A DNA stretch of 6,466 nucleotides. Origin: an uncultured Actinomyces sp. GTDB lineage: Bacteria; Actinomycetota; Actinomycetes; Actinomycetales; Actinomycetaceae. Positions within the stretch are counted from its first letter, which is position 1. Each line of letters begins with the position of its first letter. Below are positions 4,732 through 6,466 of the stretch, in pieces. The DNA lies in assembly GCA_938028585.1 (NCBI GenBank), contig CALIZH010000253.1, positions 1 to 6,466 of the forward strand, given 5' to 3'. The notes under the pieces are model-generated. The model saw only the letters and a list, made by a program, of their open reading frames with translations, did not search any database and was not told where the DNA came from. The translations under genes and the position numbers were made by a program.

Positions 4732-5700
4732 ATGAAGCGTGACGAGCAGGCACGGCCGCTGAAACCACCGACCAGTGTGCCTGAGCAGATCGAGTTGCTG
4801 CGTTCGCGTGGCATGGCCGTCGATGACGAGCTAGCCAGTCAATGGCTCGAGGCGGTCCTGTACTACCGGCTCTCCGCTTACTGGTATCCGCTGCGCCGCG
4901 TGGATACTGAGGAGCATGTTGAGGATGGCTTCGTTCCTGGAGCTGACTTCGCTGACGTCGTGGCGTTGTACGAAGCGGACAGGAAACTACGCACTCTCAT
5001 TCATGATGGGATGGAAAGGATCGAGGTCGGTCTCCGTAGCCGTCTGACCTCCCTCCTGTGCCGCGACAATGCGCTCGGCTATCAAGAGCGCAGGTTTTAC
5101 CGGTCAGGTTTTGACCTCGATGGTTGGCTTCGTACTGCTCGCAGGCGTGTTGACCGAGCTGGCGCACACAACACAGCGATCGACCATTACAAGAAGCAAT
5201 ATGGTGGCCAGTACCCATTCTGGGTCCTGAGCGAAGTCCTCGACTTCGGCGATGTCTCCAAGCTCTATCAAGGGCTCACCTACAAGGCGCAAGCGCAGAT
5301 TGCTGAGACTTTCGGCATCACGATTGACCTGGGTGCTTTGTCGAAGAATGAACGGAAGATCGTCAGGAGGAGGCATCCGCTGGCTTCCTGGTTTGAGCAA
5401 CTCACCATCGTTCGTAATACGTGTGCACACCACGGCCGGCTGTGGAACAAGTCCTTTGTTCCCGCATCCACTAAGTATGTGCGAACTATCCCAGGCCTCG
5501 AATCGCTCCCGGACGGCCAGAGCGAACGCATCTACGGTGTTGTGCTGTTCATGGCGCATCTCCTGAATATCCTGTCGCCGGGGACCTCATGGCCAGTGAA
5601 GGTCAACAACCACATCGCCAACTGCTTCTTAACGCTGCCGATGGTTAAAGCCCACAGCTTGGGCATCACCTCAAACCAGACGATCCATCCGGGTAGTTGA
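4732..5700 (+). CDS. Abi_2 family (AbiD/AbiF-like) abortive infection protein
   Basis: A 322-residue protein, normal length for Abi_2 (PF07751). Hallmarks are YYRLSAYWYP from residue 44, a helical middle with LYEADRKLRTLIHDGMERIE and the PFWVLSEVLDFGDVSKLY stretch, and the RNTCAHHGRLWN motif at residues 228-239. R228 and H233 fit the R-x4-H signature of HEPN-type RNases, so RNA cleavage that stops phage growth or kills the infected cell is the likely role; this follows from the family and is not shown here. The frame is open from 4525, but ATG 4732 is chosen because the extra 69 residues overlap promoter and hairpins, and CGGAG (4718-4722) is well spaced. The last ten or so residues (after SLGI) do not follow the usual ending and lie at the junction with the convergent ATPase fragment, so the C-terminus may be altered. 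Confidence 0.88.
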   Translation: MKRDEQARPLKPPTSVPEQIELLRSRGMAVDDELASQWLEAVLYYRLSAYWYPLRRVDTEEHVEDGFVPGADFADVVALYEADRKLRTLIHDGMERIEVGLRSRLTSLLCRDNALGYQERRFYRSGFDLDGWLRTARRRVDRAGAHNTAIDHYKKQYGGQYPFWVLSEVLDFGDVSKLYQGLTYKAQAQIAETFGITIDLGALSKNERKIVRRRHPLASWFEQLTIVRNTCAHHGRLWNKSFVPASTKYVRTIPGLESLPDGQSERIYGVVLFMAHLLNILSPGTSWPVKVNNHIANCFLTLPMVKAHSLGITSNQTIHPGS

Positions 5701-6419
5701 CGTAATCCGTTTGGCTTCTCAAGCCCAGTCAGCTCGCCCAGGGGCTGAAGCACCACGGTGGTGCTGGGAGCGTTGAGCTTGTTATCGATCCGGTTGAGAT
5801 TGCTGCTGATCCGGTCTTTGAGCGCGGTGACAAGGGCGTCGTAGGTGCTTAGGTCGGCTTGTTCTGGCATAGGGCCCAGATCGCGCGAAAGCGGCATGCG
5901 CTCTAGTAGGGCTGTTGCTTGCTTGTAGGCGCGGCTGAAGGTCTCAAGGGCCTGGACTTTGCGGTCGTATTCGCTGTCGAAGCAAGCTTTGAGAGTTTGC
6001 TCGAAATCCGTGGGCAGGGTTTGCTGGCAGAAGGGACAGGTGGTTCCTGCGGCCTGGGAGTAGTGGGTGTGGCCGTGGCGCACCCAGTCGGCGGCACCAA
6101 GTTTGGACACGAAGCGCGCGTACTCGCTTTCAACGCTGCTGACGATCGGTTCAGCAAGAATCGATTCATCTGGGGTGTGAACCTCGATGTCATCAAGCGG
6201 GGCGCATTGGTTTGCGCTACTGTCGTGAGCGAGCCGGTACTGCGCGATAAGCGCCTGAAGGTCATGGTCGACTGCCGTGGTCTGGGCAAGCACGTAGTCG
6301 GCGAACTTTTGTTTGCTGCCTCGTACACCGTTAAACGCGAACGGCATTTCAGAGCGAAGGTTCTGAGTGGCACTCCAGCACTGTTCTTCAAACGCTGAGC
6401 GCAGTTGTGCTAGCGGACT
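5532..6419 (-). pseudogene. AAA_13/RloC-like ATPase, internal fragment with zinc-hook motif
   Basis: The open minus-strand frame runs from 6419 to a stop at 5532, with an in-frame TGA at 6420-6422 upstream. From 6419 to about 5720 it matches the middle of AAA_13-type proteins (large SMC-like ATPases including the anticodon-nuclease relatives RloC and PrrC): FEEQCW, FNGVRGSKQKF, then WVRHGHTHYSQAAGTTCPFC. The CPFC (6027-6038) is a Rad50/RloC-like zinc hook, followed by coiled-coil helices ending near STTVVLQPLGEL. No Walker A, signature or Walker B motif is present, so both ends are missing. From about 5720 to 5532 the frame is only antisense to Abi_2 and not protein-like. Internal ATGs such as 6347 are unlikely to be natural starts. 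It is probably the remains of a second phage-defence gene, convergent with Abi_2. The final 47 bases (6420-6466) hold nothing I recognise. Confidence 0.75.
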
Positions 6420-6466
6420 TCAAGGTTTGACCATTCCCAATGATCTGCCGAACAACTGCAACTACT

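Noticed and set aside
5919..6398. 159-residue plus-strand open frame opposite the ATPase fragment
   Set aside because: It is antisense to clear AAA_13-like protein sequence with CPFC; low-complexity composition and no recognisable motif.

Overview
The window looks like actinobacterial accessory DNA built on wrecked prophage sequence. Codon use is moderately GC-rich, Shine-Dalgarno sites are strong (AAGGAGG), and the phage-type metK, P27 terminase and Abi_2 proteins look actinobacterial. A human or animal-associated Actinomycetaceae or Bifidobacteriaceae host is a guess; I cannot name a species. No rRNA, tRNA, CRISPR array or complete insertion sequence was seen.

Layout. Remnant A (69-2910, + strand) is a colinear but heavily deleted siphophage late region. 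It runs: terminase small subunit N-terminus, metK fragment and terminase large subunit C-terminus fused in one frame (69-587); portal N-terminus (1487-1789); a probable tail-assembly-chaperone C-terminus (1790-1983); tape-measure N-terminus (2445-2747); and a serine recombinase N-terminus (2743-2910). Three complete small genes sit between these pieces on the opposite strand. They are a winged-helix protein with its own promoter and terminator (654-1304), a bacterial PH-domain protein (1987-2361) and a three-helix membrane protein (2930-3322). Remnant B (3468-4493, + strand) repeats the theme: a broken second terminase small subunit, a terminator, and a deleted metK whose end resembles the end of the chaperone remnant in A. 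A complete Abi_2 (AbiD/AbiF-type) abortive-infection gene follows (4732-5700), preceded by about 240 bases dense in inverted repeats plus a good promoter. A convergent fragment of an AAA_13/RloC-like ATPase with a zinc-hook motif closes the window (5532-6419).

How it fits together. Every phage structural or packaging gene here is broken by deletion, frameshift or stop, while the four non-phage genes are intact with usable starts. In remnant A the gene ends facing a cargo gene are the natural ones: the terminase stop and portal start around cargo 1, and the chaperone stop and tape-measure start around cargo 2. The deletions lie on the far sides of these 150-300 base pieces. So the locus reads as a row of moron/defence cargo genes, each kept with short flanks of the phage genes it once lay between. 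Whether the flanks are only scars or still serve as homology arms for exchange with incoming phages is inference. The most promising single element is the structured region upstream of Abi_2, because AbiF-type genes are known to be associated with structured RNAs.
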